Source: Dactylorhiza incarnata
Lineage: Eukaryota; Streptophyta; Magnoliopsida; Asparagales; Orchidaceae
Direction of reading: 5' to 3'
Assembly: GCA_033032865.1 (NCBI GenBank)
Contig: JAWHQI010000005.1
Location: 13,850,001-13,914,000 of the forward strand
Length of the DNA: 64,000 nucleotides
Below the pieces are notes generated by a model. That model worked only from the letters and a program-made list of their open reading frames with translations. It had not been told where the DNA came from and made no database searches. The first letter of the stretch is position 1. The number at the start of each line of letters is the position of its first letter. The position numbers and the translations under genes were made by a program. Shown here in pieces: positions 52,722-63,550 of the stretch.

Positions 52722-54461
52722 TCATTCAGGAGGAGTAGGAGGAGTTTTTCTCTTCCTAGAGAATACTAAAGGGAGATCAGGTCTTTTTATAGAGGTGAGT
52801 TGCTCCTTCTCAGTAGCAAGATGTTCATTCAGCTCCCCCTGAGTCAAAGCGGTCTGCTCCCCCTGAGATGGAACTTCCTTTACACTTTCTATTTCTGCTT
52901 CTTCAGCTTCTTTCCCAGCTCCAGCTTCAGCTATGACAACATCTGGCTCCCCCTGAGCTTCAGCTTCTTTTTCTTTCTCACCTTCAGCCACACCTTCAGC
53001 CTCAACTTCCTTTTCAACTTCTTTCTCTACTCTACTTGCCTCCCCTTGAAAGAGAACTACTTGTTGTGCAACTTCTCTTGCTATAGTGAGCACATTTGTT
53101 ATCTGTTCTGTAGTATGTAGCTCAGGTACTATTTCATTCCCAATAGTTTTAAGCAGAGCAAGACTATCAGATTTTGATGTTGGAGAGGATTTGTGTGAGT
53201 GAGATTTGAGACTGGAGAGCTGCTCTTCATCTAACTTCTCCCCCTTCTTGACCTTCTTAGCTAAGGAGGTTAAGAAAGACTTAGTGACCTTAGAGGAAGA
53301 GATAGAGGACTTCAAGCTTTGCACAGAGGCATTGACCCCATCTATTTGGGTTTGCATGTGCATGATGGAGGAGTGAAGTTGGGAGCAGTGCCCATCAAGC
53401 ATGTCCTGAAATTTATGGGTTACTTTTTGAATGCATTGGAGAAGGAGTGCTTGTGTGGATGAAGATGGTTCAGGTTGTGTTGGTGGAGGAGATAAAGGTG
53501 GAGAGATGACTGTATTACTGAGATCAATGGTTGTGGTAAGAAGATGAGGTGTGTTTGATGTAGGTAGAGAGGATGTGATAGTTGGAGGAGGAAGAGGTGG
53601 TGATTGAATTGGTGTATGTGAAGATGTAGTTAAGATAGGAGATGTGAGGGTAGTGGAAACTATTGGTGTGGATGATGTTGGTAGGGAAGAGATGTTTGTA
53701 TGTGGAGGAGGAGGTGAAGATGGATACACAGGAGAATTAGGAGGAGAGGGAGTCCTTTCGGGAATGGAACTAGGCTTGGGGATTTGCCTGGTCCATTTTG
53801 AAAAGAGAGCTATGGACATCCTTTTTCCAGGAGGAATGGGAATTCCTTTTGACCTACATAGGTCAGGGAAGGAGTGAAGGAGTACCTGACTCAAGATCCT
53901 CATGTAGGCATTCTCTTTATGAGAATATTTGTAGCCAATCATCTTCAGTAAGCAGCTGGCCCAGTCTATCTTCTTTTTCAACACAAGGGCCCCCATATTG
54001 TTCAGTTTCTGCTTGGGCACTGCATCATGGGCAGAGATTTTGCATAGTAGTATTTTTCCTACTATGTCTGCCAAGATCCTATATTCATCAGAGAAGTCTA
54101 TTTTCTTCAAGTTGATTGGTCTATCTCTGGAGAAATTCATGGTGATTAATAAGTTTTTGATTTCCTCAGGGGTGAGTTCCACAGGTTCATTACCTGATGG
54201 AAGATCAAAGGTGTCCCTAAGATGTTCTGCAGAGATTGAGACAGGTGTTTCATGGATTATTCCTGTAATCTCTCCTTGTTCAGATATCTGAACATGATTC
54301 ATCAACTCAGTGAGTTCTATTTCCAGGAGTCTGCATCTTGTTGAGATGAGTTTGTTTAGACCGGCTTTAGTGAAAAGAGTTATGATGCTCTTGTAGTTTT
54401 CGGCGGCGGCTTGGAAGGAATCAAGATCAATATCAAAACCAGAGTTGACCTTGGGTGACAT
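52722..54461 (-). CDS. Intact 579-codon ORF, unknown function, probably transposon-encoded
   Basis: No stops or frameshifts, in contrast to the surrounding repeats. Residues 1-215 look like a folded, mostly helical domain (LTELMNHVQIS, SAEHLRDTFDLPSGNEP, FSDEYRILADIVGKILLCK, KKKIDWASCLLKMIGY). Residues about 225-340 are a Pro/Ser/Thr-rich linker. Residues about 345-400 suggest a coiled coil. Residues 465-545 are Glu/Lys/Ala-rich, and the end carries a basic FSRKRK. The N-terminal layout reminds me of plant 'putative transposon' proteins, and the Pro-rich plus coiled-coil layout of SIRE env-like proteins; neither is proven. The minus-strand SIRE-like LTR at 50736-52320 would sit correctly for a SIRE env-like gene. 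A SINE lies 74 bp beyond the stop. Confidence 0.7.
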   Translation of the reverse strand: MSPKVNSGFDIDLDSFQAAAENYKSIITLFTKAGLNKLISTRCRLLEIELTELMNHVQISEQGEITGIIHETPVSISAEHLRDTFDLPSGNEPVELTPEEIKNLLITMNFSRDRPINLKKIDFSDEYRILADIVGKILLCKISAHDAVPKQKLNNMGALVLKKKIDWASCLLKMIGYKYSHKENAYMRILSQVLLHSFPDLCRSKGIPIPPGKRMSIALFSKWTRQIPKPSSIPERTPSPPNSPVYPSSPPPPHTNISSLPTSSTPIVSTTLTSPILTTSSHTPIQSPPLPPPTITSSLPTSNTPHLLTTTIDLSNTVISPPLSPPPTQPEPSSSTQALLLQCIQKVTHKFQDMLDGHCSQLHSSIMHMQTQIDGVNASVQSLKSSISSSKVTKSFLTSLAKKVKKGEKLDEEQLSSLKSHSHKSSPTSKSDSLALLKTIGNEIVPELHTTEQITNVLTIAREVAQQVVLFQGEASRVEKEVEKEVEAEGVAEGEKEKEAEAQGEPDVVIAEAGAGKEAEEAEIESVKEVPSQGEQTALTQGELNEHLATEKEQLTSIKRPDLPLVFSRKRKTPPTPPE

Positions 54462-54955
54462 TTTGGTCAGTGAGAGAGAGAGGAAGAGATGGCTAGACTG
54501 AGAAGTGAGAAGGATAAGAGATGCAGGGCGTGCAGATTTCTAACTGAAGAGTTTATTTAAGTCAGGTGAAACGTCGAAATGAGACACAACTCGAGGTTTA
54601 TTCGGTACTACAGTAGATGTGACCGAAAATATTTTAGTATTGTCGCTCTTTTTCATGAAGTTGACGTTGCATCGAGTGGAAGTCGATGTATGCGTCGGTA
54701 CAGTCTGAATTGAGATGTTATGGTTTCCTATCGACGATGCGTTGATTAAGAAATCGACGTGACTTTTATTTTGAAAATTCTAAGTTTTTCTTGAGAGATT
54801 ATTTCTTCCTAATCCTAAGGTTTTCTAAGTCAGCCTTGGACTAATTTTATAGACAATTGGATTGATTGTGCCAACATTATTTGGTAATGTGGCCAGTTTT
54901 ATTACAGATATAACACCTAATTGTCTTTAGATTATGGGAATTTGAGTTTAGAGAG
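54462..54955 (-). promoter_or_regulatory. Candidate promoter and leader of the 579-codon ORF
   Basis: Minus-strand TATA-like TTAAATAAAC at 54560-54551, about 90 nt before the ATG. A pyrimidine-rich leader with ctctctctctcactgacc follows. Further upstream, tcgacgatgcg and catcgac...tcgatg motifs (54660-54770) recall the palindromes upstream of the LTR TATA boxes elsewhere. No LTR ends seen. Confidence 0.4.
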
Positions 54956-56547
54956 TGATGCGCAAAACTATGCTTGCAAATGATAACGGCAAGTGTACCG
55001 TGTCGAATGTAGTATAGGTTGTTAAAACAAGGTCGTATTAGACTCGGGGCAGTTGAGTACTCTTACTTCGGAAAATCTCTATTATTTTATCGAAAGAAAC
55101 TTGGGTTGGTTGGTTGCAAGAAAGAGAAATCAATTGTTAAAACTATAATAAGAAGGATTAGCACTCAACCTTGAATCACCTTGGAAAAAATAAATAAATA
55201 AAGAAATAAAACTTCTAATTTTCTTTAAAAGAAATGCTTGACCGTGGAGGTTCCCGATTTATAAACGTACCTCTCTCAAGGATACGCCTAACTGAGTTTT
55301 GGTTGATCAATCGAACTCTCGTTCTAGAATCGAAACCCCTAAAACTCGCTTTATCGAAGTGAACCCCTCTATTGGATATAACTCCAATCCGGGAGATTTA
55401 TGTCGTCCTCTCTCGAGGAGTGCATTCAAATCTCTTTATCCTTGAAATGATCGATTCGAACTCAAAACCTCTCGATTATTAGACTACGAAAACAAGAATG
55501 AGATTATATATCGATAATATAATCTCAATCAATATAAATTCAAGGATAAATCTTAAGCGATCTAAATAAGAGAAAAAAGAAGCTCTAAACTAAATTATGA
55601 ATTATATTTTCCTTGGATCATCTCGGCCGAGTACTAATGAAATTTAGCTACTCATGGAGATGGAGGAATTGATGAAATACAAGAAGTGCATAATGAAGAT
55701 TGAGAGTAGAATAAGAGAAAAAGTACTATTTTATTAACTGAAAAGAAATTACAACTAGGAAACAAGAAGTTACAAACCTGAAATGAAAGTGCAAGCTAAG
55801 AAGGAAGATTACAAGCTTGAGAATGACAAAAACTGTGCAAGAAAATAAACTTAGAACTCCCAAAATTCATCCCCGAACATCTGGAAAAGCTCCCTTTAAA
55901 TAACTGAATTTTTGGTGTTACACGTCCTTGGTCACGCCCGTGACCAAGGGCGTGTAAGGGGCGCGATCGGCTGGGTGCGGGAAGGGCGACGTCTGGCTTC
56001 AATGCATGTGTTATGGACGTGTCACGCCCTAGGTCACGCCCGTGACCTAGGGCGTGTAATCTCAATTAAGTGTGCTGGCGGGAAGCTTCGGCGGGAAATT
56101 GGCGCGGGAAAAGTCACGCTCGTGTGCTGGATGTCACGCCCTTGGTCACGCCCGTGACCGAGGGCGTGTAATTTTAATTGACATGGCGGCGTGCTCCGGA
56201 TGCTTGTGGCGGGTCGTGGCCGTGACATTGGGTCACGCCCTTGGTCACGCCCGTGACCTGGGGCGTGTACTTGGCGAAAACTTCACGGAGCGTCCCTGGA
56301 GTGGCAGAAGCAGGTCTGGAGTATTTCGTAGGTTACACGCCCATGGTCACGCCCGTGACCTGGGGCGTGCAATTTTAACTTTTTGCTCGAAATAGCCCAG
56401 AAAACCTGAAAACACAAAATAAACTTAAGTTAGCTTATGAAATAACAATGGAAGGATTTATATGATAAAATTCCTAAAAATAACATAATTTTATATCAAA
56501 AACATAATAAACCTAAACTAAAAGATGAGTAAATAAATTACTCATCA
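54956..56547 (-). mobile_element. 3' LTR of the Athila element (1592 bp)
   Basis: Plus strand tgatgcgcaaaac to aaattactcatca. TATA sense at 55903-55895 (TTATTTAAA). Five 34-nt palindromes of the type cacgcccttggtcacg-cc-cgtgaccaagggcgtg start at 55921, 56023, 56135, 56234 and 56336. The copy at 56023 has TAGG/CCTA in place of TTGG/CCAA, a paired change. Confidence 0.93.
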
Positions 56548-56566
56548 AATACCCCCATACTTGCTC

Positions 56567-56585
56567 ATTGCTCGTCCCGAGCAAT
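56567..56585 (-). other. Hairpin next to the polypurine tract (Athila)
   Basis: Plus strand attgctcg - tcc - cgagcaat, a perfect 8-bp stem, directly upstream of the polypurine tract in sense. Confidence 0.65.
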
Positions 56586-57897
56586 CCATTTTTCACAAGG
56601 GTAAGAAAAATTAATGCAAGATAGAATTATGAAGACTAGAGAGTAAAATGCGAAGTATTATGCTGGCATGTGTAGATATTTTAGTAAAAAGATGTTCTTG
56701 GCATAAATGCTAATTTATGAAATACTTCAAAAATGCGTTATAATTATTTATCATTACTTTAAAAATGAGTCGACGGTCAATCAGAAAGTTATGTGAAGGG
56801 AGAAAATAGCGTGATTGCTGAGATTTAAATTTCTAGATGTAGACGTTCGGGGTGGCCCAAAGAAATCCATCAATGTCGACGGCCATAGGCTTGCCCATTT
56901 GCACTTTCTCCACTACACTTCGAACTAAATCGACTCTATGGATCCTTAGGACTTAAATAGGGTACATTTTAAGGCTTGGGTTTAAGGGTGAGGTAACAAT
57001 GATAAACATGAAGGCGCATTCCACTTAAACAAAATTTTTGAGCTAAAAGAAAATGATTGCCACCACAAAATAATGAAGCTTTACCCCCATACTCGCATTT
57101 TTTCAAAGGGGAAACACTCTCATACTCTTTTATTTAAATCAAGAATCTTCAAAATTGGGATCATTCCAAGTATGCATGTACATACCTAGGCCGCATATCA
57201 TTATGAGATTATTGCTTTTTGAGATTTAAACATTTTTTTGAATTGATACCCATAATTTTTTCATAGAATCGTACCCAAATATTTTTTTTCAATTTAGCTC
57301 AAAATTTCAAAGTGTTCATTTGGGTTTTGGGCTTTTTAGCTTTGGTGCCGAAATGATGAGGGTGGATCAAATAAAGGTGTAAGGCTCAAATTTGTGTGAA
57401 CAATGGTGGTAAATCTATGTTGGGTGCAAAGGCTCAAACTATCCAAAGAAAGGCCTAAATCATTTTCGTAAAGTTAATTTGTCTAAAGCGCACATGTTTC
57501 GAAAATAGCTTGGGGCAAGTTCTAGACATCGAGAAAGGACACGCTTTTGCTCAATTCGAGTAATAGCTTTCTAACAATCTTCTATACACTCACCTAAACA
57601 ACTTTTGGATAAGACCGGATTCGAATTTAAAAGTAAAATAAATTATTACTATGCAAATTAATAAAACATAATTTTAGATCTATGCCAAGAATTTAATTTT
57701 ACACCAAAACTACTCAAAGACAAGCATATGACTAGGAGCAATACATGAGTCAACAATTTTACTCAAAAGTTTCACAAACTATTCTAGCACAAAATTATTT
57801 TTAGTCCATATGAAAAACAGTCTACTTAGAACTTACAATTTAGCAAGTGGGAGTTTTGATAAATAAAAAGAACATTTTCTAATAGATTTTTTTTTTT

Positions 57898-57990
57898 GTT
57901 CTTGGACTTCCCAAGATCTGCCCGGTGAAGGGTTTGTAAGGTACTAGAGGCTATGATGGGAATTCAAGCCCAAGGCGTCCTTTCCATGAA
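57898..57990 (-). other. Copy 4 of the conserved ~95-nt module (3' UTR position)
   Basis: Plus strand gttcttggacttcccaag to ctttccatgaaat, interior cccggtgaagggtttgtaagg and ggaattcaagcccaagg. The terminal stem has one mismatch. Confidence 0.75.
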
Positions 57991-58056
57991 ATTTAATTGA
58001 TTTTTTTTTTCAAGTAAAACTACAAAGAAAGCTATGCTACACCCCCATACTTAAAA

Positions 58057-58080
58057 TTAAACATTGTCCCCAATGTTTAA
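58057..58080 (-). other. Conserved hairpin with GGGA loop (Athila 3' UTR)
   Basis: Sense TTAAACATTG - GGGA - CAATGTTTAA, 10-bp stem, next to the internal polypurine-like AAGTATGGGGGTG. Confidence 0.7.
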
Positions 58081-58312
58081 AACTAAGTATGAAAGATAAA
58101 ACAAAAAAATGACAATAAAGAAAAATCAAGAGAAATTACTAAAGTGTAAAGAGGGCTTCCCTGAATGGTAGTCGGGGTTGCCGGTCGAACACCTGCAGAG
58201 TTAAATTAGAAAAAACAAACAAGAAAAGAAAGACAAAAATAAAGAGGTTAACATTGGGTTGCCTCCCAAGAGCGCTTTGTTTACCGTCGCGTAGCTTGAC
58301 TAAGTGGTAATT

Positions 58313-58912
58313 TTAAAGATTTTGGAAGTGAATGGTTTCGATGTTTCCGGGCGCTGGGTCGCCCGGGTGATATAATTTTAAGCGTTGTCCGTTGACTTTG
58401 AAAGAGCCTTTTTCCGGGTGCTCTATTAGCACCGTTCCGTATGGCCAAACTTCTTTAACTATGAAGGGACCGGACCATCGTGATTTTAATTTACCCGGAA
58501 AAAGCCTAAGTCTTGAATTAAATAATAGGACTAAGTCTCCCGGTGAAAAAGTTTTTGGATTTTTGATTTTTTTATCATGATAAAATTTTGTGCGCTCCTT
58601 ATAAATCTTATTATTTTCGTAAGCGTTTGTGCGCCACTCGTCTAATTCATTTAATTGTAGTTTTCTGTGCTCGGAGGCTAAGTTTAAATCCAAATTTAAA
58701 AATTTTAGCGCCCAAAAGGCGCGATGTTCTAATTCCATCGGTAGATGACAAGCTTTTCCATAGACTAATCGGTACGGTGTACATCCGATGGCGGTTTTGT
58801 ACGATGTCCGATATGCCCACAGAGTGTCGTCTAATTTTAGCGACCAATCCTTCCTATTAACGGACACAATTTTTTCTAAAATTCTTTTAAGTTCACGGTT
58901 CACCACCTCCAC
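58313..58912 (-). pseudogene. Athila integrase, C-terminal half
   Basis: 199 codons: [15 protein letters not shown] (the Glu-containing helix of the DDE core is just upstream), [36 protein letters not shown], then [21 protein letters not shown] and SRWSGPFIV. It ends [13 protein letters not shown], as usual for Athila. A frameshift around 59060 (a run of T) and a stop separate it from the N-terminal half. Confidence 0.9.
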
Positions 58913-59063
58913 TTGACCATTTGCTTGTGGGTGGTAGGCGGTAGATAGCTTGTGGGTAACTCCATACTTTGCTAAAATTTTAGCAAGTTGGTTGTTACAA
59001 AAATGTGTGCCCCGATCACTAATTAGTGCTCGGGGTGTGCCAAATCGTGAAAATGATTTTTTT

Positions 59064-59915
59064 TTAAAAATTTACGACGACTCTCGCGTCGTTAGTGGGA
59101 AAAGCTTGTGCTTCCGCCCACCTTGACACGTAATCGACCGCAACAAGAATATATTTATTATTAAAAGAGGAGGGTAAAGGGCCTACGAAATCTATTCCCC
59201 AAAGATCAAAAATTTCGCATTCTAAAAAAATATTTTGGGGCATTTCGTCCCGGTTAGAAATGTTACCTGACCGTTGGCACCGATCACAATTACTCACGAA
59301 ATTGTGAGCATCTTTAAATAAGGTGGGCCAATAGAAGCCCGACTCTAGCGCCTTTCTTGCGGTCCGGTTCGCTTGGTAATGGCCACCGGTTGGCCCTTCG
59401 TAGAAGTGCCGCAGAATTTGGGCGCCTTCCTCGCCCGAAATACACCTTCTTACCACTTGGTCCGCACAGACACGAAATAAAAAGGGGTCATCCCAAAAAT
59501 AATTTTTCAAATCTGAAAAGAATTTCTTCTTTTGTTGACTTGAAAAATCTTTTGGTAGGACCCGGGCCACTAAATAGTTGGCCAAATCTGCGTACCAAGG
59601 GGTGGAAGAAGTCGTTACCTTTTTTATGGCAAGGAGGCGCTCTTCGGGGAATTTGTCGTCAATTTCGGCTTCCACTAGTGCTCCTGCAGCCGGATTCTCC
59701 AACCGTGAGAGGTGGTCGGCCGCAACATTCTCCGCTCCCCTTTTGTCTTGGATCTCCAAATCGAATTCTTGTAGTAGGAGGATCCACCTTAGCAGTCGAG
59801 GCTTTGCATCTCCTTTTTGTAGTAAATACCGGAGAGCGGAGTGATCTGTAAAAACAATAACTTTTGAAAGCGTTAAATATGATCGAAATTTGTCAAACGC
59901 AAAAATTATTGCCAA
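59064..59915 (-). pseudogene. Athila RNase H end and integrase N-terminal half
   Basis: 283 open codons. Residues 1-75 are the end of RNase H ([36 protein letters not shown]). Residues about 165-215 are the integrase zinc region ([33 protein letters not shown]). Then the core begins with [15 protein letters not shown] and [14 protein letters not shown]. The frame ends in NF at a T run. Confidence 0.9.
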
Positions 59916-60022
59916 AAATTCTTTCTACGTTGTTGTATAATTTGCTTGTGCGGATGTTAGCATTTTGCTTGCGTAATAGATTGGGTGAAAATGTTTATTC
60001 ACCCGTTGTCCTAAAACTGCAC

Positions 60023-61442
60023 CTACAGCAAAATCGCTCGCATCACACATGATTTCAAACGGAAGAGACCAATTGGCGCGATTAAAATAGGGGAATTTAT
60101 TAGTTCATTTTTGATTTTGTTAAGCGCTTTCAAACACTCGTCATCAAAATTAAACGCGGATTCTTTTTCCAAAAGATGAGTTAGCGGTTTCGAAAATTTT
60201 GAGAAATCATTTATAAACCGTCTATAAAAACTCGCATGTCCTAGAAAACTTCTAATAGATTTTATATTGGTAGGAGGGGGAAGTTTTTCTATGACCTCGA
60301 TCTTGGCCCGATCGACCTCGATCCCCTTATTAGAAATTTTATGCCCAAGGACTAATCCCTCTTGGACCATAAAGTGGCACTTCTCCCAGTTGAGTGCCAA
60401 ATTTGTGTCTTCGCAGCGTTGAAGAACACGATCAAGATTATTTAGACAATTAGTGAAAGAATCGCCAAAAACAAAAAAAATCATCCATGAATGCTTCCAT
60501 GACGTCTTCGATAAGTTCATTAAAAATTGCCAACATACATCTTTGGAATGTAGCCGGCGCGTTGCAAAGTCCAAACGGCATTCTTCGATATGCGAAGGTG
60601 CCGAACGGACAAGTGAAGTTGGTTTTCTCTTGATCTTCGGGGGCAATTGGGATTTGAAAATATCCCGAAAGACCATCGAGAAAACAATAGTGCGAATGAC
60701 CGGATAAGCGTTCTAAAATTTGGTCAATAAATGGTAACGGAAAGTGATCCTTGCGGGTAGCATCATTTAATTTTCTGTAATCGATGCATACACGCCAACC
60801 TGTAACAGTATGGGTCGGAATCAACTCATTATTTTCGTTGGTGATTACCGTTATTCCTCCTTTTTTAGGCACGACTTGCATTGGGCTAACCCAAGTGCTA
60901 TCAGAAATTGGATAAATAATTCTCGCGTCTAATAATTTTATAATTTCGGCCTTAACGACATCCTTCATGTTTGGGTTAAGGCGTCGTTGGGGCTGAATAG
61001 CGCCGCGAGAATTATTTTCTAAACATATTTTGTGCGTGCAAAACGAGGGGCTAATCCCCTTTATATCCGAAATTTGCCATGCAATTGCATGGCGGTGATT
61101 ATTTAAAATTTTAATTAATTCGGAAGTTTCCGAATCGTTAAGTGCGGAAGATATTATTACGGGCAGTTTTGAATTTTTTTCTAAAAATATGTATTTTAAA
61201 TGTTCCGACAATTGTTTTAGTTCTAAACTCGGTGGCTCCTCGTAAGATGTTTTTATTTTAGAAATATTTAAGTTTACTTCTTCAAATTTGGTTGGCCGAG
61301 TTTTTTCTTCTAAACAAAATAAATTTGCAATTTCCGGATTTTCAAATAAAGGCGAAATTATTTCAGAAAACGACGTTATTTCCTCTTCAAAATTTGTTTC
61401 TAGGGTAAAACAAGAGTCGTCGTTTGGAAACGCATTTCTCAT
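60023..61442 (-). pseudogene. Athila reverse transcriptase and RNase H start
   Basis: Two overlapping open pieces. 61442-60450 (330 codons) runs from the spacer (EEPPSLELKQLSEHLKYIFL) through VVPKKGGITVI, GWRVCIDYRKLNDATRKDHFPLPFIDQ, LDGLSGYFQIPIAPEDQEKT and FGLCNAPATFQRCM to the catalytic FMDDF at about residues 318-322. The frame then shifts at a run of 8 A (60473-60480). 60676-60023 continues FGDSFTNCLNNLDRVLQRCED, LNWEKCHFMV, LPPPTNIKSIRSFLGHASFYRRFI, and breaks again near 60030 at the start of RNase H. Confidence 0.92.
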
Positions 61443-61450
61443 CGATTGAT

Positions 61451-62869
61451 TTATATTAAAAATAACTTCTTCCCCCCCCCCCCAACTCGTAGGAGAAGGT
61501 TTCCGTTACTTACGTCAATTATAGCCCGAGCGGTGGCTAGGAAGGGCCGGCCAAGTATGAGTGGTACTTCAGCGTCCTCTTCGATATCGAGGATGACAAA
61601 GTCTACCGGAAAGATAAACTTGTCAACCTTCACTAGCACATCCTCAATGATCCCGATTGGATACTTTACAGACCGATCCGCTAGTTGGATGCTTATATTG
61701 GTTGGGCTTGGTGTGCCCAAACCAAGCTTCTTAAATAAGGAGAACGGCATAAGATTTATGCTCGCCCCTAGATCGGCCAAGGCGTTTTTAATTAGTAAAT
61801 TTCTGAACAAACACGGGATGGAAAACCATCCCGGATCATTTAATTTTTCCGGTAATTTATTAAGAACTATCGCCGAACATTCTGCATTAAGAGAAATACG
61901 CAAAATATCTTCAAGTTTCTTTTTATTTGATAATAAATCCTTGAGATATTTCGCGTATTTAGGCATTTGAGAGAGTGCCTCGCAAAATGATACATTAATT
62001 TGTATTTGTTTTAAAATATTTATAAATTTTTTATACTGCTCCTCGTTGCGCTCATTTTGTAATTTAGAAGGATACGGAATAGAAGGCGTTTGAATAATGC
62101 GCGGAGCTAAATCAGAAGAGTTTAAATGTGGAGTTGGAGTTGAAACGTTTACCTTAGGCTCGGCCAAATTTGAACTTTTTACCTCCTTTCCACTGCGGAG
62201 GGTTATAGCGTTGGCGCTCTCCCATGGATTGGGCTCAGAATTGCCCGGTAGAGCTCCCTGCTGGCGTTTGGAGAACATCTTGGCGAGTTGTCCAATCTGA
62301 TTTTCTAGGCTTTTAATAGATCCGGAAAGGTTCCGGATATTGGCATCAGTAGAAGCGACGTATTTGGTGAAGACCTCTTCAAGTGAAGGGGCCTTTGGTC
62401 GTTGTGGTGGAGCGAATCCGAGAGGATTCACTTGTGGGGGGCGTTGAGCATTATTGGGGTTGATCCATGAAAAATTCGGGTGGTTCCTTAAACCCAGATT
62501 ATAACTATTAGGAAGATTATTATTTGGGTTATAAGGAGGACGATAGGAGTTCCCCATATAATCAACTTGTTCTTGATTATAATTATTATTATTATTATTA
62601 TTATTATTATAATTATTAGCCCCGTTAATGACGGAGGAAGCAGACATATCCGCCATTTGCTTAGTAAGCCATTCTACTTGATATGCTAAATTCGGGGTGG
62701 CCTCGACTTCAAAGAGTCCGGTCGGTTTGTTAGGACGCGACCGTGGCGCATTCCACTGATAAGCATTCATGGCCATCTCCTCAAAAAGCTCTTGAGCGGC
62801 ATCTGGGGTTTTGTTATTTAGAGTTCCCCCAGCTGCTGCATCAATCATCTGCCTCATTTGGAGATTCAA
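61451..62869 (-). pseudogene. Athila gag C-terminal part and protease
   Basis: 472 open codons in the gag frame. It begins NLQMRQMIDAAAGGTLNNKTP, followed by an Asn-rich run coded by an ATT repeat (62582-62612), YRPPYNPNNNLPNSYN, VNPLGFAPPQRPKAPSLEE, then the protease region with NALADLGASINLMPFSLFKK (active-site DLGAS) and VPLILGRPFLATARAIIDV. It ends LLRVGGGGKKLFLI because a run of 12 G (C on the plus strand, 61472-61483) replaces the normal sequence and shifts the frame relative to RT. Confidence 0.9.
61472..61483. repeat. C12/G12 homopolymer at the protease-RT junction of Athila
   Basis: Twelve C on the plus strand, coding Gly residues on the minus strand. The frame before it (gag-protease) and after it (RT) differ by one. 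Confidence 0.92.
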
Positions 62870-62875
62870 ACCATT

Positions 62876-63550
62876 TTAGAATGTTTGAACTTGTTGCCAT
62901 AAAGGAAGGGCGTGGTGAGGACATCTCCGCAATAATTCCTTGAAGTGCTCCCATGTGTCATAGAGAGACTCCGAGTCTATTTGCGTAAATGAGAGAATGT
63001 CCGTACGTAATTTAGCGGACTTCGCCGGAGGAAAATATTTAGTTAAAAATTTCTCCGTCATCTCGGCTCATGTAGTGATGGAACCTCTAGGAAGAGATCC
63101 CAACCATTGCTTGGCCTTAGTCCGCAAAGAAAATGGAAATAAATGCAAGCGAATGGCATCATCAGTGACGCCATTAATTTTAAACGTATCACAAATTTCC
63201 AAAAAATTCAATAAATGTAAATTTGGATCTTCATCTGGTAACCCGTCAAAGATGACGGTTTGCTGTACCATTTGAATGATACTCATTTTGATTTCAAAAT
63301 TATTATTTGCCACCGCCGGGCGAATAATACTTGATTGTGTTCCCTCCCAATTTGGCCTCGCATAATAGGACATAGTCCGTAGCGAAGCCTCATTATGGTC
63401 GGGGTCACCCATTATATCTTCGTTAGTCTCTCCGACTGACTCTTCGCGAATTATTGGTAGATCACTAAATCGAAGACGTCGCCGCAAGATGCGCTCGATT
63501 TCCGGATCAAAACCAAATTCAAAATCAATTGAAGAGTTTCCTCGGGTCAT
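62876..63550 (-). pseudogene. gag: Athila gag N-terminal part
   Basis: Met at 63550, 160 codons to a stop at 63068 where the family has Trp (GSITT then stop, AEMTEKFLTKYFPPAK). A further 61 codons run to a stop at 62876 in place of Tyr (VQTF then stop, NGL). One frame, continuing into 62869-61451. Capsid-type motifs: LHLLNFLEICDTFKINGV, IRLHLFPFSLRTKAKQWLGSLP, SESLYDTWEHFKELLRRCPHH. The gag start is about 300 nt downstream of the primer site. Confidence 0.9.

Larger units (their letters stand above)
56548..58312 (-). other. 3' UTR of the Athila element, non-coding
   Basis: Plus strand: polypurine complement aatacccccatacttg (56548), hairpin 56567-56585, second acccccatac (57083), third acacccccatactt (58040), module copy 57898-57990, capped hairpin 58057-58080, and gggttgcctcccaagagcgct (58256) just after pol. 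Blocks are shared with the young element (56868 and 57508). No ORF. Confidence 0.8.

Noticed and set aside
55921..56369. CRISPR-like array (palindromic repeats at ~100-bp spacing)
   Set aside because: Eukaryotic LTR context, spacers are related between elements, no cas genes; the array sits upstream of an LTR TATA box.
55796..56395. Proteins with repeated HALGHARDLGR-like motifs on both strands
   Set aside because: Translations of the LTR palindromes cacgccc/gggcgtg; they appear on both strands because the DNA is self-complementary.
59357..59851. 164-codon plus-strand ORF
   Set aside because: Antisense to Athila RNase H/integrase; no independent similarity.
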